Source of the DNA: Mycobacterium neglectum
GTDB lineage: Bacteria; Actinomycetota; Actinomycetes; Mycobacteriales; Mycobacteriaceae
DNA: 64,000 nucleotides
Direction of reading: 5' to 3'
Assembly (NCBI RefSeq): GCF_002591975.1
Contig: NZ_NVQE01000012.1
Coordinates: forward strand, 62,001-126,000
Part shown: in pieces, positions 26,353 to 35,270 of the stretch
Position numbering within the stretch: position 1 is the stretch's first letter
Layout of the letters: each line of letters starts with the position of its first letter
Made by a program: the position numbers and the translations under genes
Notes under the pieces: model-generated
Seen by the model: the letters and a program-made list of their open reading frames with translations, nothing else
What the model was told of the DNA's origin: nothing
Database searches by the model: none

Positions 26353-26670
26353 CGTTGTGCGGCGAGGGCCGGGACCGGCACAGCCTCATGACTTTTCGCA
26401 TGCGGCACCGCCGCACTCGCCGTGCTGCTAGCCGGCGACCACGGGTCGAGGATCACCGGCCAGACGACTGGTGAACGGCGGGCACTCCTTCGCGGTCTCG
26501 TGGGAGCGAGTGCTTTTTCGCAGGTCACGTGCCGCACGCCGGCTCGGATCGGCAGCGGTTCTTGGGATCGGTAGGCCCGGCGACTCTATGTACTCATCGC
26601 CATGACCGGCGCCGCCCAGGTGGCGCCATGACTCGCAGGAACAACGGCACCGACACGAAAGGAGCCAGCC
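26353..26670 (+). other. 318-base gap with leader element of the lipid operon
   Basis: Between 26353 and 26560 no gene or clear signal is seen. 26563-26632 is the second copy of the conserved promoter/leader element. A good ribosome site AAGGAG lies at 26658-26663. Confidence 0.6.
26563..26632 (+). promoter_or_regulatory. Conserved promoter/leader element, copy 2
   Basis: TGGGATCGGTAG (26563-26574), 13 variable bases, ATGTACTCA (26588-26596), then GGCGCC (26608-26613) pairing with GGCGCC (26622-26627) and CATGAC. The blocks and the 25-base distance between them are identical to copy 1 at 7731-7798. It precedes the lipid-synthesis/export operon. Confidence 0.5.
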
Positions 26671-27402
26671 GTGAACACGCACGCCACCAGCCACATCCCC
26701 GCCCAGCCGACGATGCCCCGGGCAGCGCGCTCGACTGGCCTCTACGCACTTAAGCCGTGGTTCACCGGGCGCTTGACCTTCGCCGTCAACGCTGCAGTGG
26801 CTCGGAACATATCTCCGGACGCCTTCACCGCCGCAGGTGTTGTCGCAGCCGGTGCAGCGGGTGTCGCAGTCGCGTTCGGCTACTGGTCGCTCGCGGCGGT
26901 GTTCATGGTGCTGCGGCTGGCAGGCGCCAACCTCGACGGCGCGGTCGCCCGGGCCCGTGGAGTGAGCCGGCCGTGGGGTTTCGTCGTCAACGAGATCGGT
27001 GACCGCACATCGGATCTGCTGGCCTTCGCAGGTTTGACGGTGTGGGCCGCCCAGCAGCACGGTCCCGGTCTGAACTGGCTGTCATGGCCGGTGCTTCTGG
27101 TATCGGTGGCCGCCCTTGCCGCGACACTCCCGACCTTCGCATCGCTGGCCGCCGCCGGCGCAGGTGCTGCCCGCCGCAACGGCGGCCCGCTCGGCAAGAC
27201 CGAACGATGCCTAATCGTGGTGCTCGCCAACGCGTTTCCCGTGGTGATGCCTTTCTTGATGGGACTGCTGGCGATCGGTTCACTGATCACCACGGTGCTG
27301 CGCTTGCGGGCAGCACACCGCGAGTTGAGGACGCAGCCAACGGACGAACCGATCGCCGGCGTCGCACCGTTTGCGCGCATTTCCCGCGCCGAGGCCGCCT
27401 GA
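26671..27402 (+). CDS. CDP-alcohol phosphatidyltransferase-family membrane enzyme (variant motif)
   Basis: 243 residues, several membrane helices. The family motif DG-x2-AR-x8-G-x3-D-x3-D is present as Asp89-Gly90-x2-Ala93-Arg94 ... Gly103 ... Asn107 ... Asp111, so the third acidic residue is Asn. These enzymes transfer a phosphatidyl or similar group from a CDP-activated lipid to an alcohol, with two divalent metals bound by the Asp residues. The change may alter metal binding or mark a distinct substrate class. GTG start at 26671 after AAGGAG. Two bases before its stop-adjacent neighbour begins, so it is in an operon with the CdsA-like gene. Confidence 0.82.
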   Translation: MNTHATSHIPAQPTMPRAARSTGLYALKPWFTGRLTFAVNAAVARNISPDAFTAAGVVAAGAAGVAVAFGYWSLAAVFMVLRLAGANLDGAVARARGVSRPWGFVVNEIGDRTSDLLAFAGLTVWAAQQHGPGLNWLSWPVLLVSVAALAATLPTFASLAAAGAGAARRNGGPLGKTERCLIVVLANAFPVVMPFLMGLLAIGSLITTVLRLRAAHRELRTQPTDEPIAGVAPFARISRAEAA

Positions 27403-27403
27403 T

Positions 27404-28324
27404 ATGGCGATCGTCGATGGAATCATCGATTCGTACCTTCGGTTTGTTCACCTCGATCGCCGGATGCCACTCAACATCGACCTGGGTCCGCTGCACATCC
27501 ATCTCTACTCCCGTGCCGTGTTCTTCATGTGGGTCACGGCGGCGATCCTGGCCCTGGCCGGCATCGCGGTGCTTATCTCACGCAAGCCGGAACTGGTGCA
27601 GAAGTGGCGCACCTGGGTGCTGATCGCCCCGGTGGTCGGTTTTCCGATGTGGATCGGCGAAGGCACCACCGCCGTGTTGGCTGCCGCGCTGGCCATCGTC
27701 GCAGTGATCGAGTACGCACGGCTGACGCAATTGGCAAAGGCAGACACCTGGGTGCTCGTGTTGCTGGCCGTGATGTACCCGCTCGCGGCGTGGCTGCGCC
27801 CGTCCTTATTGCACCTCGCGCCCGTCGTTCTGCTGCTGTGCGCGCTGCCGTCGGTCCTCGGCGGCGACATCGAGAACGGTGCCAAGCGAAGCGTTTTCAC
27901 CGCCTTCGGGTCGGTGTGGATCTGCTGGTCGCTGTCGCACCTGGTGATGGTGTGGCCGGACTCGTTCCTGTTGTGCTTCGCCGTCGCGGCCACCGACGTC
28001 GCCGCGTGGTGCGGCGGAAAGGGATTGCGCCGCATGGCATGGGCGCGCCGCCCGCTGTCACCGTTGAGCCCCAACAAGACCGTCGGCGGTTTGGTCGGCG
28101 CGATCATCGGGGCATTTGTCATCCTCACCCTGTTGGGCACCATTTCGATCGGTCTGCTGATCGCCGTCTCCATCGGTGGCGTCTTCGGCGATCTCCTCGA
28201 GTCCATGTTGAAGCGGCAGGCCCAGGTCAAGGACGCCGGCGACTGGCTACCGGGCTTCGGCGGCCTGCTCGACCGGATCGATTCGCTATTGCTCGTGCTC
28301 CCGTTGGCGTACTTCCTAGGATGA
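27404..28324 (+). CDS. CdsA-like phosphatidate cytidylyltransferase homologue
   Basis: 306 residues with about eight membrane helices. The CdsA signature near the C-terminus reads SMLKRQAQVKD then WLPGFGGLLDRIDS (about 264-293). It fits the family pattern except that the usual PGHGG is PGFGG. CdsA makes CDP-diacylglycerol from phosphatidate and CTP, the donor for the preceding enzyme type. Housekeeping CdsA should be elsewhere in the genome, so this is a second, specialised copy. Its stop overlaps the ATG of the exporter gene (ATGA, 28321-28324). Confidence 0.82.
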   Translation: MAIVDGIIDSYLRFVHLDRRMPLNIDLGPLHIHLYSRAVFFMWVTAAILALAGIAVLISRKPELVQKWRTWVLIAPVVGFPMWIGEGTTAVLAAALAIVAVIEYARLTQLAKADTWVLVLLAVMYPLAAWLRPSLLHLAPVVLLLCALPSVLGGDIENGAKRSVFTAFGSVWICWSLSHLVMVWPDSFLLCFAVAATDVAAWCGGKGLRRMAWARRPLSPLSPNKTVGGLVGAIIGAFVILTLLGTISIGLLIAVSIGGVFGDLLESMLKRQAQVKDAGDWLPGFGGLLDRIDSLLLVLPLAYFLG

Positions 28325-30609
28325 ACGTTCAAATGATCTCTCCCCCAGCGCCCGCGATCACCATCCGCTCCGGCGGTTGGCAGCGCACGTTCGCACCCGG
28401 TCACGACGTTGTCGTCGGGCGCGATCTGCACGCCGACGTCCGCATCCCTCACCCCGGCATCTCCCGCTCGCATGTGATCCTGCGGTACCTCGACGGGGGC
28501 TGGGTCGCGGTCGACGACAATAGCTCCAACGGGATATTCGTCGACGGTCAACGCGTGCAATCCGTCGAAGTCGAAGACCAGCGGACCATCCATCTCGGCA
28601 ACCCCGACGGTCCCCTGCTGACATTCGAACTCGGGACCGCTCCGCTCGCCGACGATAGCCCCACACCGTCGCGGGATTTGATCACGATCGGGCGGTCCGC
28701 GGACAACGACATCGTCGTTCCCGACGTGTTGGCCTCGCTTCACCACGCCAAGTTGGTGACCACCGAAGCGGGCGTGCAGTTGGAGAACACCGACGGCAGC
28801 GGCACATTCGTCAACGGCGTCAGTGTTAGAAACACGGCGCTGGGCGAAAACGACGTGGTGACGATCGGCAACGTCGACTTCGTGTTCACCGACGGCGCTC
28901 TGGCGCGTCGCACCCAGCCGGCCGCAACGACAGGCGGCCTCGAGATACGTGGCGCGAGTCTGGCGATCGATCGCGATACCGTGCTGCTGGACAGGATTTC
29001 GTTAGACGCCCGGCCTGCCACGTTGACCGCGGTGATCGGCCCGTCGGGTTCAGGTAAGTCCACGCTTTCTCGGGTGATCGTCGGTTCTGCCCAACTCACC
29101 AGCGGCTCAGTAACATTCGATGGACGCGACCTGCGCGCCGAGTACGCGTCGCTGCGCAGCCGGATCGGGTTGGTGCCCCAGGACGACGTCGTACACGGCC
29201 GGCTCACCGTCGCGCAGGCGTTGGACTTCGCCGCAGAACTGCGGATGCCCGCCGACACCACCGACGGCGATCGCCGACGCGTGATCGCGCAGATACTCGA
29301 GGAACTCGAGTTGACCCCCCATGCCACGACGCGCATCGACAAGTTGTCGGGCGGGCAACGTAAACGCGTGTCGGTCGCCCTGGAGCTGCTGACCGGCCCG
29401 TCGCTGCTGGTGCTCGATGAACCCACCACTGGGCTGGATCCCGCGCTGGACCGCGCGGTCATGGCGATGCTGCGCCGACTGGCCGACGCCGGCCGCGTGA
29501 TTGTGGTGGTGACGCATTCATTGACATTCCTGGATGTGTGCGACCAGGTGCTGTTGTTGGCGCCCGGCGGCAAGACCGCCTTCTTCGGACCGCCCGACGA
29601 GCTCGGACCGGCGATGGGAACCACCGACTGGGCAGACATCTTCACGATCGTGAGCGCCGATCCCGACGACGTTCAGCGCAAGTTCATCGAACGCTCAGGA
29701 CCGGCGGCCGACGAGAGGTGTTCCGAAGAGAAATCGAGCACGGCCACCGACGGTCCGGCGCTGACGGCTGAACCGGCACGCACCGGCGGGTGGCGCCAGT
29801 TCTCGACGATCGCCCGCCGACAGCTGCGGCTGCTGATCGCCGACCGCGGCTATCTTGCGTTCCTCACGGTTTTGCCGTTCATCGTCGGCCTGTTGCCGTT
29901 GACCGTTACCGGCCACGCCGGATTCGGTCATCCGCCGGCGGATGGCTCGGCACCCTTTGAGCCCAAGCATGTCATCGCGCTGATCAGCTTCGCCGCAATC
30001 TTGATGGGGGCGACCCTCACCGTCCGGGACCTGGTCGGCGAGCGCGCGATCTTCCGCCGCGAGCAGTCGGCAGGTTTGTCGGCCTCGGCGTATCTGCTCG
30101 CCAAGATCGCAGTGTTCGGTGCGGTCGCCGTGATTCAGTCAGCCATCCTGGTTTTGGTCGTCACAGCACCCGGTTTCGGCAAGCCCGGACCGTCGGGAGC
30201 GTCCGCGCTGGGCATCCCCATGCTGGAATTGTTCGTCGGGGTCGCGGCGACGTGCGTGGTTGCGGCGGTGCTGGGCCTCGCGCTGTCGGCGCTGGCACGG
30301 ACCAACGATCAGGTCATCATGCTGCTGGCGGCGGCGCTGGTGACGCAACTGGTATTCGCGGGCGGATTCATCCCGGTGACGGGGCGGCAGGCACTGGAGA
30401 CCCTCGCGTTGATCATGCCCGGGCGGTGGGGTTTTGCGACCACCGCGTCGACGGCGGATCTGAGCAATCTCGTTGTGGGAATCGCGCAGGACTCGCACTG
30501 GCAGCACACGGCGTGGACGTGGTTCTTCGACATCGCGATGTTGGGAGTGTTGGCCGCACTCTTCGCCAGTCTCGCGCGGTGGAGGCTGCGCCTCAAGGTG
30601 ACTGCCTGA
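28321..30609 (+). CDS. FHA-domain ABC exporter (Rv1747-like)
   Basis: 762 residues. Two FHA phosphothreonine-binding domains come first: FHA1 about 15-100 (GRD 33-35, SRSH 48-51, SSNG 68-71) and FHA2 about 118-190 (GRS 124-126). An ABC ATPase follows with Walker A GPSGSGKS (240-247), signature LSGGQRKR and Walker B LLVLDEPTTG. From about 500 there are six membrane helices. Rv1747 has this layout, is phosphorylated by a Ser/Thr kinase and affects cell-envelope lipid levels. Coupling to two phospholipid-synthesis genes suggests it flips or exports their product. Confidence 0.9.
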   Translation: MNVQMISPPAPAITIRSGGWQRTFAPGHDVVVGRDLHADVRIPHPGISRSHVILRYLDGGWVAVDDNSSNGIFVDGQRVQSVEVEDQRTIHLGNPDGPLLTFELGTAPLADDSPTPSRDLITIGRSADNDIVVPDVLASLHHAKLVTTEAGVQLENTDGSGTFVNGVSVRNTALGENDVVTIGNVDFVFTDGALARRTQPAATTGGLEIRGASLAIDRDTVLLDRISLDARPATLTAVIGPSGSGKSTLSRVIVGSAQLTSGSVTFDGRDLRAEYASLRSRIGLVPQDDVVHGRLTVAQALDFAAELRMPADTTDGDRRRVIAQILEELELTPHATTRIDKLSGGQRKRVSVALELLTGPSLLVLDEPTTGLDPALDRAVMAMLRRLADAGRVIVVVTHSLTFLDVCDQVLLLAPGGKTAFFGPPDELGPAMGTTDWADIFTIVSADPDDVQRKFIERSGPAADERCSEEKSSTATDGPALTAEPARTGGWRQFSTIARRQLRLLIADRGYLAFLTVLPFIVGLLPLTVTGHAGFGHPPADGSAPFEPKHVIALISFAAILMGATLTVRDLVGERAIFRREQSAGLSASAYLLAKIAVFGAVAVIQSAILVLVVTAPGFGKPGPSGASALGIPMLELFVGVAATCVVAAVLGLALSALARTNDQVIMLLAAALVTQLVFAGGFIPVTGRQALETLALIMPGRWGFATTASTADLSNLVVGIAQDSHWQHTAWTWFFDIAMLGVLAALFASLARWRLRLKVTA

Positions 30610-30644
30610 GCGGTCAACCTGAGCCGGGATCACCCGCATGACTT

Positions 30645-31276
30645 GCCTTTTCAGATGATCAGCGTGTTCCGTTCCTCGCGAACTCCGGTAGGCAGGTCCC
30701 GTCGGTGATCGCCGGACGTCGCGTACGCGCGGACTCGCTCGATGTCGCCCGCACTGCCGCCTCCCGTGGCATCGGGACCGTCGTTGACCACCTCGTCGAG
30801 CTTGCGCACCGCCGCGTGGTGCACGTCTCCGGCGGCTCAGGCGTCATCGCAGCAGACCGCTGCAACGGCTATCTCCGCGCGTGCGCAGACACGGCCTCGG
30901 CGACGAGACCGAAGTCATCGACGGCGACTTCACCGAGTCCGCCGGGAACGCTGCGGCACAACGATTACTGGCTGCCGATCTTCCTACCGCGGTGGTCTGC
31001 GCCAATGACCGCGTCGCCGTCGGTGTCGTCGATGCGTTACGACGCGCCGGGGTGGACGTGCCCGGCGAGGTCTCAGTGACCGGATGCGACGACAGCATGC
31101 TGGCGCGGCTGGGCCACATCGATCTGACCTCGGTCAGCCAAATGGCTCGAGAGCAGGCAGACCAGGCGGTGGCGGCCGTGATAGAGCGCCTTGACACCGG
31201 ACGCGCCGAGCCACGGGCGGTCGTGTTGACACCAGAATTGGTGGTCAGCACCACTACGGCTCCGCCGGGTGGATGA
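30645..31276 (+). pseudogene. Decayed LacI-family regulator
   Basis: The first part, in one frame (about 30645-30879), reads VIAGRRVRADSLDVARTAAS and VVDHLVELAHRRVVHVSGGS, the start of a LacI ligand domain. The frame then shifts near 30875-30882: RCNGYLRA continues as RRHGLGDETEVIDGDFTES in the next frame down to 31276, with AVVCANDRVAVGVVDALRRAGVDVPGEVSVTGCDDS. The N-terminal DNA-binding domain and about 100 further residues are missing. So both a truncation and a frameshift have inactivated it. Confidence 0.75.
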
Positions 31277-31320
31277 CATGATCGCCGATCTGCTTCGCCC
31301 GGTGCGGATAAAGTCTTGCT

Positions 31321-31971
31321 ATTCAGAAGCGACGCAAACCCAACGCCGAGGAGCGCCGCCGCGATCTATGCGACGCGGCGATTCAACTGTTGGCCGGTGA
31401 GGGCGCCAAGGGGTTGAGCCACCCGAAGGTGGATCGTTACGCCGAAGTGCCGAACGGTAGTACGTCGTTTTACTTCCGCACCCGCTCGGCGTTGCTGCAG
31501 GCCACAGCGCAACGCCTCGCCGAACTGGATCTCGCAGACTTGATGTCGGTCGCGACTCGGACCGACGGAGATGACACCGTCCGCGCAGGCAGCGCATCCC
31601 CACTCGCCACGATGGTCATGCTGTCGGGCGAGGAACCGCGGCTGACTCGGACGAAGGCCCGATTCGAGCTGCTGCTGCAAGCCAATCGGGATCCTGAGCT
31701 CGCCGAGATCTTCAGACACAACAGCGAGATCTTCACGGAATTGCACCGTCAGGAGATCCTGTCGCGTTCGCAGCCCAAGGGCAATCCCAACGCGAAGGTG
31801 CTGGACGAACAGACCGCCGCCACAATGAGTTTCGTCAGCGGCCTTCACATGCGGTTCATCGCCGGCGATCGTTCCATCGAGAGCGCCGAACAACTAGACC
31901 TCTTGCTCAAGGGCATAGCGGACGGCATCGCGGCCGCCTACGCCAAGCCGCGTCGCAATCGGGCTGGTTGA
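31321..31971 (+). CDS. TetR-like regulator, start codon uncertain (ATT)
   Basis: About 216 residues. The helix-turn-helix region is PNAEERRRDLCDAAIQLLAG then GLSHPKVDRYAEVPNGSTSFYFRTRSALL, so the coding homology begins upstream of the first standard start (TTG at 31390). In frame before it there is only ATT at 31321; the stop TAA lies 12 bases further up. ATT is a rare start. A possible -10 (GATAAA, 31307-31312) would make a leaderless message. The palindromic site 50 bases after its stop makes it the likely repressor of the following SDR and of the thioesterase operon. Confidence 0.7.
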   Translation: MQKRRKPNAEERRRDLCDAAIQLLAGEGAKGLSHPKVDRYAEVPNGSTSFYFRTRSALLQATAQRLAELDLADLMSVATRTDGDDTVRAGSASPLATMVMLSGEEPRLTRTKARFELLLQANRDPELAEIFRHNSEIFTELHRQEILSRSQPKGNPNAKVLDEQTAATMSFVSGLHMRFIAGDRSIESAEQLDLLLKGIADGIAAAYAKPRRNRAG

Positions 31972-32020
31972 GCGCTGCCGCTGAACGCGATCAGACAATT
32001 CGTCCCGCCCTTCCTGGCCA

Positions 32021-32040
32021 CACTCTAAGATATTAGAGTG
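32021..32040. promoter_or_regulatory. Palindromic operator, copy 1
   Basis: CACTCTAA-GATA-TTAGAGTG is a perfect 8-4-8 palindrome 15 bases before the ATG of the SDR gene. Nearly the same palindrome occurs at 36918-36935 before the thioesterase gene. Confidence 0.75.
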
Positions 32041-32054
32041 GGAAGGGGACGCAC

Positions 32055-32915
32055 ATGGGACGCATGAACGGCAAGGTCGCTTTCATTACCGGCGCGGCCC
32101 GTGGGCAGGGTCGCAGCCACGCCGCGCGGTTGGCGGAAGAGGGTGCCGACATCATCGCCGTGGACCTCTGCCAGGACGTCGCATCGCTGACGTACCGGCT
32201 CGCGCAACCGGAGGATCTGGAAGAAACCACTCGGCTCGTCGAAAAGCACGGCCGTCGCATCATCGCGACGCAGGCCGACGTCCGAAACGTCGATCAGCTG
32301 AAGGCTGCGCTGGCGGCCGGTGTTTCGGAACTGGGCCGGCTCGACGTCGTTGTCGCGAACGCGGGTGTCGTCGGCATCAAAGGCCAACCCCCACTCGACG
32401 CCTGGTGCGACACGATCAACACGAACCTGGTGGGCGTCATCAACACCGTCCAGGCGGCGCTGCCCCATCTCGCCGAAGGCGCGTCGATCATCGCGACCGG
32501 CTCGACAGCGGCGTTGATGGACACCGCGAAAAAGGACGACCCCGGACGAGACCCCGGCGGATCGGCCTACGTGCACGCCAAGCGGGCCATCGCAGGCTAC
32601 GTGCATGACCTGGCCGGCGTCCTTGCCGCGCGCAACATCCGCGTGAACGTCGTGCATCCGACGAACACGAACACCGACCTGATTCACAACGACGCGACGT
32701 ACCAGTCGTTCCGACCCGATCTCCCACATCCGACCCGAGCTGACGCCGAACCGGCCTTCATGGTCCAACAGGCGATGCCCATCCCGTACGTGGACCCGCT
32801 GGACATCAGCAACGCTGTGCTGTTCCTCGCCTCGGATGAGGCGCGGTACATCACCGGCACTCAGTTGCGGGTGGACGGCGGCGGCTACCTCAAGTGGTAC
32901 GACTATCACATCTGA
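32055..32915 (+). CDS. Mycofactocin-coupled SDR-family oxidoreductase
   Basis: 286 residues. The cofactor motif GAARGQG (13-19) and the long insertion after strand 2 (YRLAQPEDLEETTRLVEKHGRRIIATQADVR) are typical of the SDR subfamily that keeps NAD bound and passes electrons to mycofactocin. Catalytic residues are Ser150, Tyr172 and Lys176. The preceding TetR gene and operator indicate substrate-induced expression. It probably oxidises a secondary alcohol in the local catabolic pathway. Confidence 0.85.
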   Translation: MGRMNGKVAFITGAARGQGRSHAARLAEEGADIIAVDLCQDVASLTYRLAQPEDLEETTRLVEKHGRRIIATQADVRNVDQLKAALAAGVSELGRLDVVVANAGVVGIKGQPPLDAWCDTINTNLVGVINTVQAALPHLAEGASIIATGSTAALMDTAKKDDPGRDPGGSAYVHAKRAIAGYVHDLAGVLAARNIRVNVVHPTNTNTDLIHNDATYQSFRPDLPHPTRADAEPAFMVQQAMPIPYVDPLDISNAVLFLASDEARYITGTQLRVDGGGYLKWYDYHI

Positions 32916-32919
32916 CACG

Positions 32920-34125
32920 TCACCAAATGCGGCGGAGCTGGGCGCCTGTCCGCCGGTGGCGCAACTGCGCGACCCGCTCCTGCGGCGTGAGCACCGGTGT
33001 GCCTGCGGGTAAGTGCTCGAGTACCTCGGCGACCGGCACCTTCGTCACCCTCGCCTCGGGGTACTCTTCGGCGCGGTAGAAGCGTGCCTGCAGGATGCCC
33101 CATGGCCAGTCGGCCTTGTCGAGCCAATTGTGCACGCCCGGATCCCTTTTCGATACCACGCCGCGAAACCAGCCATCGGGATCGATGCGAGCCTGAACGT
33201 CGTTGAGGCTCGACTGGCGGTTCACCCAGTCGACCGTCGAGAACCGGTCGTCGGCGACCAGGATCTGCCAGTAGTAGCAGTCGGTCGGCACGGGGAACTC
33301 CACGATCAGCGCCTCATCGTCAGCGATCTGGTGGATTCCGTCGTAGTACGCCTGTTTCGTCGCCAGACCGCCGCCCTGCTGTATCCACTGCGATCGCAAA
33401 AGGACATTGATCCCGTGGTGCTCCCGGTAGTACCGGACGAGCTCCATGTCGAAATCGATCATGCCCATGATCCAGTCACCCAATTCCGAAAAACGGCGGG
33501 CGATCTCGGCAGGCTTCATATCCTCACCACCGTCATCGAGCCGGTTGATCGCGACTTGCGCGTCGATCTCGGTGTTCCAGTCGCACGCACACTTTCGCAT
33601 CAGCAACTTGCCAGCCTCGGGGTTGAGCGGCCACCAGTCGCCGTCCTCATCCGCGGGACGTGCTGCACTGAGCACCACCCTGAAGGTGCCGTCTTCGGCG
33701 ATAGTCAGGTCGTCGAGGTCGTGAGTCATGGCCTGGAACTTCATCTGCCGCTCAACGCCTTTGAGACTCTTCATCATCCCGGGAGCCGACTGGGTGATCT
33801 CGACGAAGCGCACCGTGCCGCGTCGACCAGTCAGTTCATACACTCCGGAACCGTCGACTTCGGCGTTGAGGTACACGTAATCGGGGTTGGGGCCGCCCTG
33901 GTTGCAGGCGTAGTTCCACAGCGGCATGAACACGGGTCTACGGGCGTCGGTGTACACGTGGCACAGATAGCCGCACGCAAGGATCGACAGCGCCAGCTTG
34001 TTCATGTCCTGCACCTCTGCGTCCGACGCGCTCTCGGGGCGCCAGGTGGCCAAGAGGTGGTCGGCGACGCCTTTGAGCGCCTCCATCTGTTCGTCCCAGG
34101 TGGGCAGGTCAGTCATGGTGGTCAT
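32920..34125 (-). CDS. DUF1214-like conserved protein
   Basis: 401 residues, soluble. The C-terminal part DCYYWQILVADDRFSTVDWVNRQSSLN then RIDPDGWFRGVVSKRDPGVHNWLD resembles the DUF1214 beta-sandwich region found beside DUF1254 proteins in actinobacterial catabolic clusters. The N-terminal half has no motif I recognise. The ATG at 34125 overlaps the stop of the sulfotransferase-family gene by four bases, making it the last gene of a three-gene operon. No function can be assigned. Confidence 0.7.
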   Translation of the reverse strand: MTTMTDLPTWDEQMEALKGVADHLLATWRPESASDAEVQDMNKLALSILACGYLCHVYTDARRPVFMPLWNYACNQGGPNPDYVYLNAEVDGSGVYELTGRRGTVRFVEITQSAPGMMKSLKGVERQMKFQAMTHDLDDLTIAEDGTFRVVLSAARPADEDGDWWPLNPEAGKLLMRKCACDWNTEIDAQVAINRLDDGGEDMKPAEIARRFSELGDWIMGMIDFDMELVRYYREHHGINVLLRSQWIQQGGGLATKQAYYDGIHQIADDEALIVEFPVPTDCYYWQILVADDRFSTVDWVNRQSSLNDVQARIDPDGWFRGVVSKRDPGVHNWLDKADWPWGILQARFYRAEEYPEARVTKVPVAEVLEHLPAGTPVLTPQERVAQLRHRRTGAQLRRIW

Positions 34126-35270
34126 CCCTCCACCGCCACGTCGAAGTGGCGGATGTAGAAGTCGTAATCGGACCGGATCTGTCCGGCGTCGAGACCGAAC
34201 TGCTCGGCGGTGTAGTGATGAGCGCCCTTGGCACCCATCGTGTTCGCTTCTTGCCAGTCGAAGATGGTCCGCTCGACGCCGGGCGTGAGTTCGAGATCGA
34301 GCCAGTCGTACACGCGCCGGATCGTGCCCTTCGGATCCGCGACCAGTTCACGGTGCTGGATGTCAAGGAAGCGGTGCTCGCCGATACGGGCACGTTCCTC
34401 GATGGCGCGTTGCATGCCCTCGCGGAGGTGCTCGCTGACCTCGTGGCCCAGGGCGCGCAGATCGCGACGTTCGGCGGCGGGCGGGAAGATCGTCGACACC
34501 AAACTGGTGTAGGACGGCACCACCTTGGCCGGGTCCCGATGTGTCATCACGAACCGCATCTCGGGATAGGCCCGGGACAGCGCCTCCAGATGGAACTTGT
34601 GATGCGGTGCCTTGAACAACCATAGTTCCGGCGGCCGCTTCGACCCGAGCAGTTTGACGACTCGGCGATGGTACTCGTAGGTCTGCGTTAAATCCGCACT
34701 GCGCCACCATTTTCGGTAGCCTGCGACCGGCAGCGTCATCTGTTGGCCGTGGAAGGCCATACCGAGGATCTCGGTGTCTTCCATAGTCGCGTCGACCTCG
34801 AAGATGTGCATGGCGGCGCTGGCAGCCGAGCGCTCTTCGTGCCTGCGGACGAACTCGACCCGACGCGGATCCTCGGCTTCGCATTCGGCCACCGGCGGTG
34901 GCACCGGTTTGGTCTGCTCCCAGCCACGCAGGCACCGGAATTGGGGGTCGAGCGAAAGCATGTCCGCGAGCGCGGTGGTGCCGGTGCGTGGCAGTCCGTT
35001 GATGTCGACGGGACCTCGGATCTCGACGTCGTGCACGTCGGGGTGCTCGGCGTACCAGGCCTCGACGTCCAGCCGATTGACCAGGCGACGCCGCAGGTCA
35101 CCGATCACCGCGTCGTCGGTATCGGGGTGCAGATCGCCATCGCGCTCGAGGCTGTCCAACAGGATCGCCAAACCGTCGCGGAAGTCCCCGGGACCGAAGT
35201 CGGCGTGACCACTCTCAGTGACAGCGTCCTGCATGAGCCGGTCGGGCGACGGATACCGCGTACGGCTCAT
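34122..35270 (-). CDS. Sulfotransferase-family P-loop protein
   Basis: 382 residues. The PAPS 5'-phosphosulfate loop appears as GLPRTGTTALADML (PRTGTT 94-99), and VMTHRDPAKVVPSYTSL gives the 3'-phosphate-binding segment. Family members transfer sulfate from PAPS to a hydroxyl, although many mycobacterial relatives lie in catabolic clusters and have unknown roles. It overlaps both neighbours by four bases. A second, related gene is at 43463-44629. Confidence 0.83.
   Translation of the reverse strand: MSRTRYPSPDRLMQDAVTESGHADFGPGDFRDGLAILLDSLERDGDLHPDTDDAVIGDLRRRLVNRLDVEAWYAEHPDVHDVEIRGPVDINGLPRTGTTALADMLSLDPQFRCLRGWEQTKPVPPPVAECEAEDPRRVEFVRRHEERSAASAAMHIFEVDATMEDTEILGMAFHGQQMTLPVAGYRKWWRSADLTQTYEYHRRVVKLLGSKRPPELWLFKAPHHKFHLEALSRAYPEMRFVMTHRDPAKVVPSYTSLVSTIFPPAAERRDLRALGHEVSEHLREGMQRAIEERARIGEHRFLDIQHRELVADPKGTIRRVYDWLDLELTPGVERTIFDWQEANTMGAKGAHHYTAEQFGLDAGQIRSDYDFYIRHFDVAVEG

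Noticed and set aside
27505..28746. Minus-strand open frame of 413 codons
   Set aside because: It covers the CdsA-like gene and the FHA region in antisense and shows no domain.
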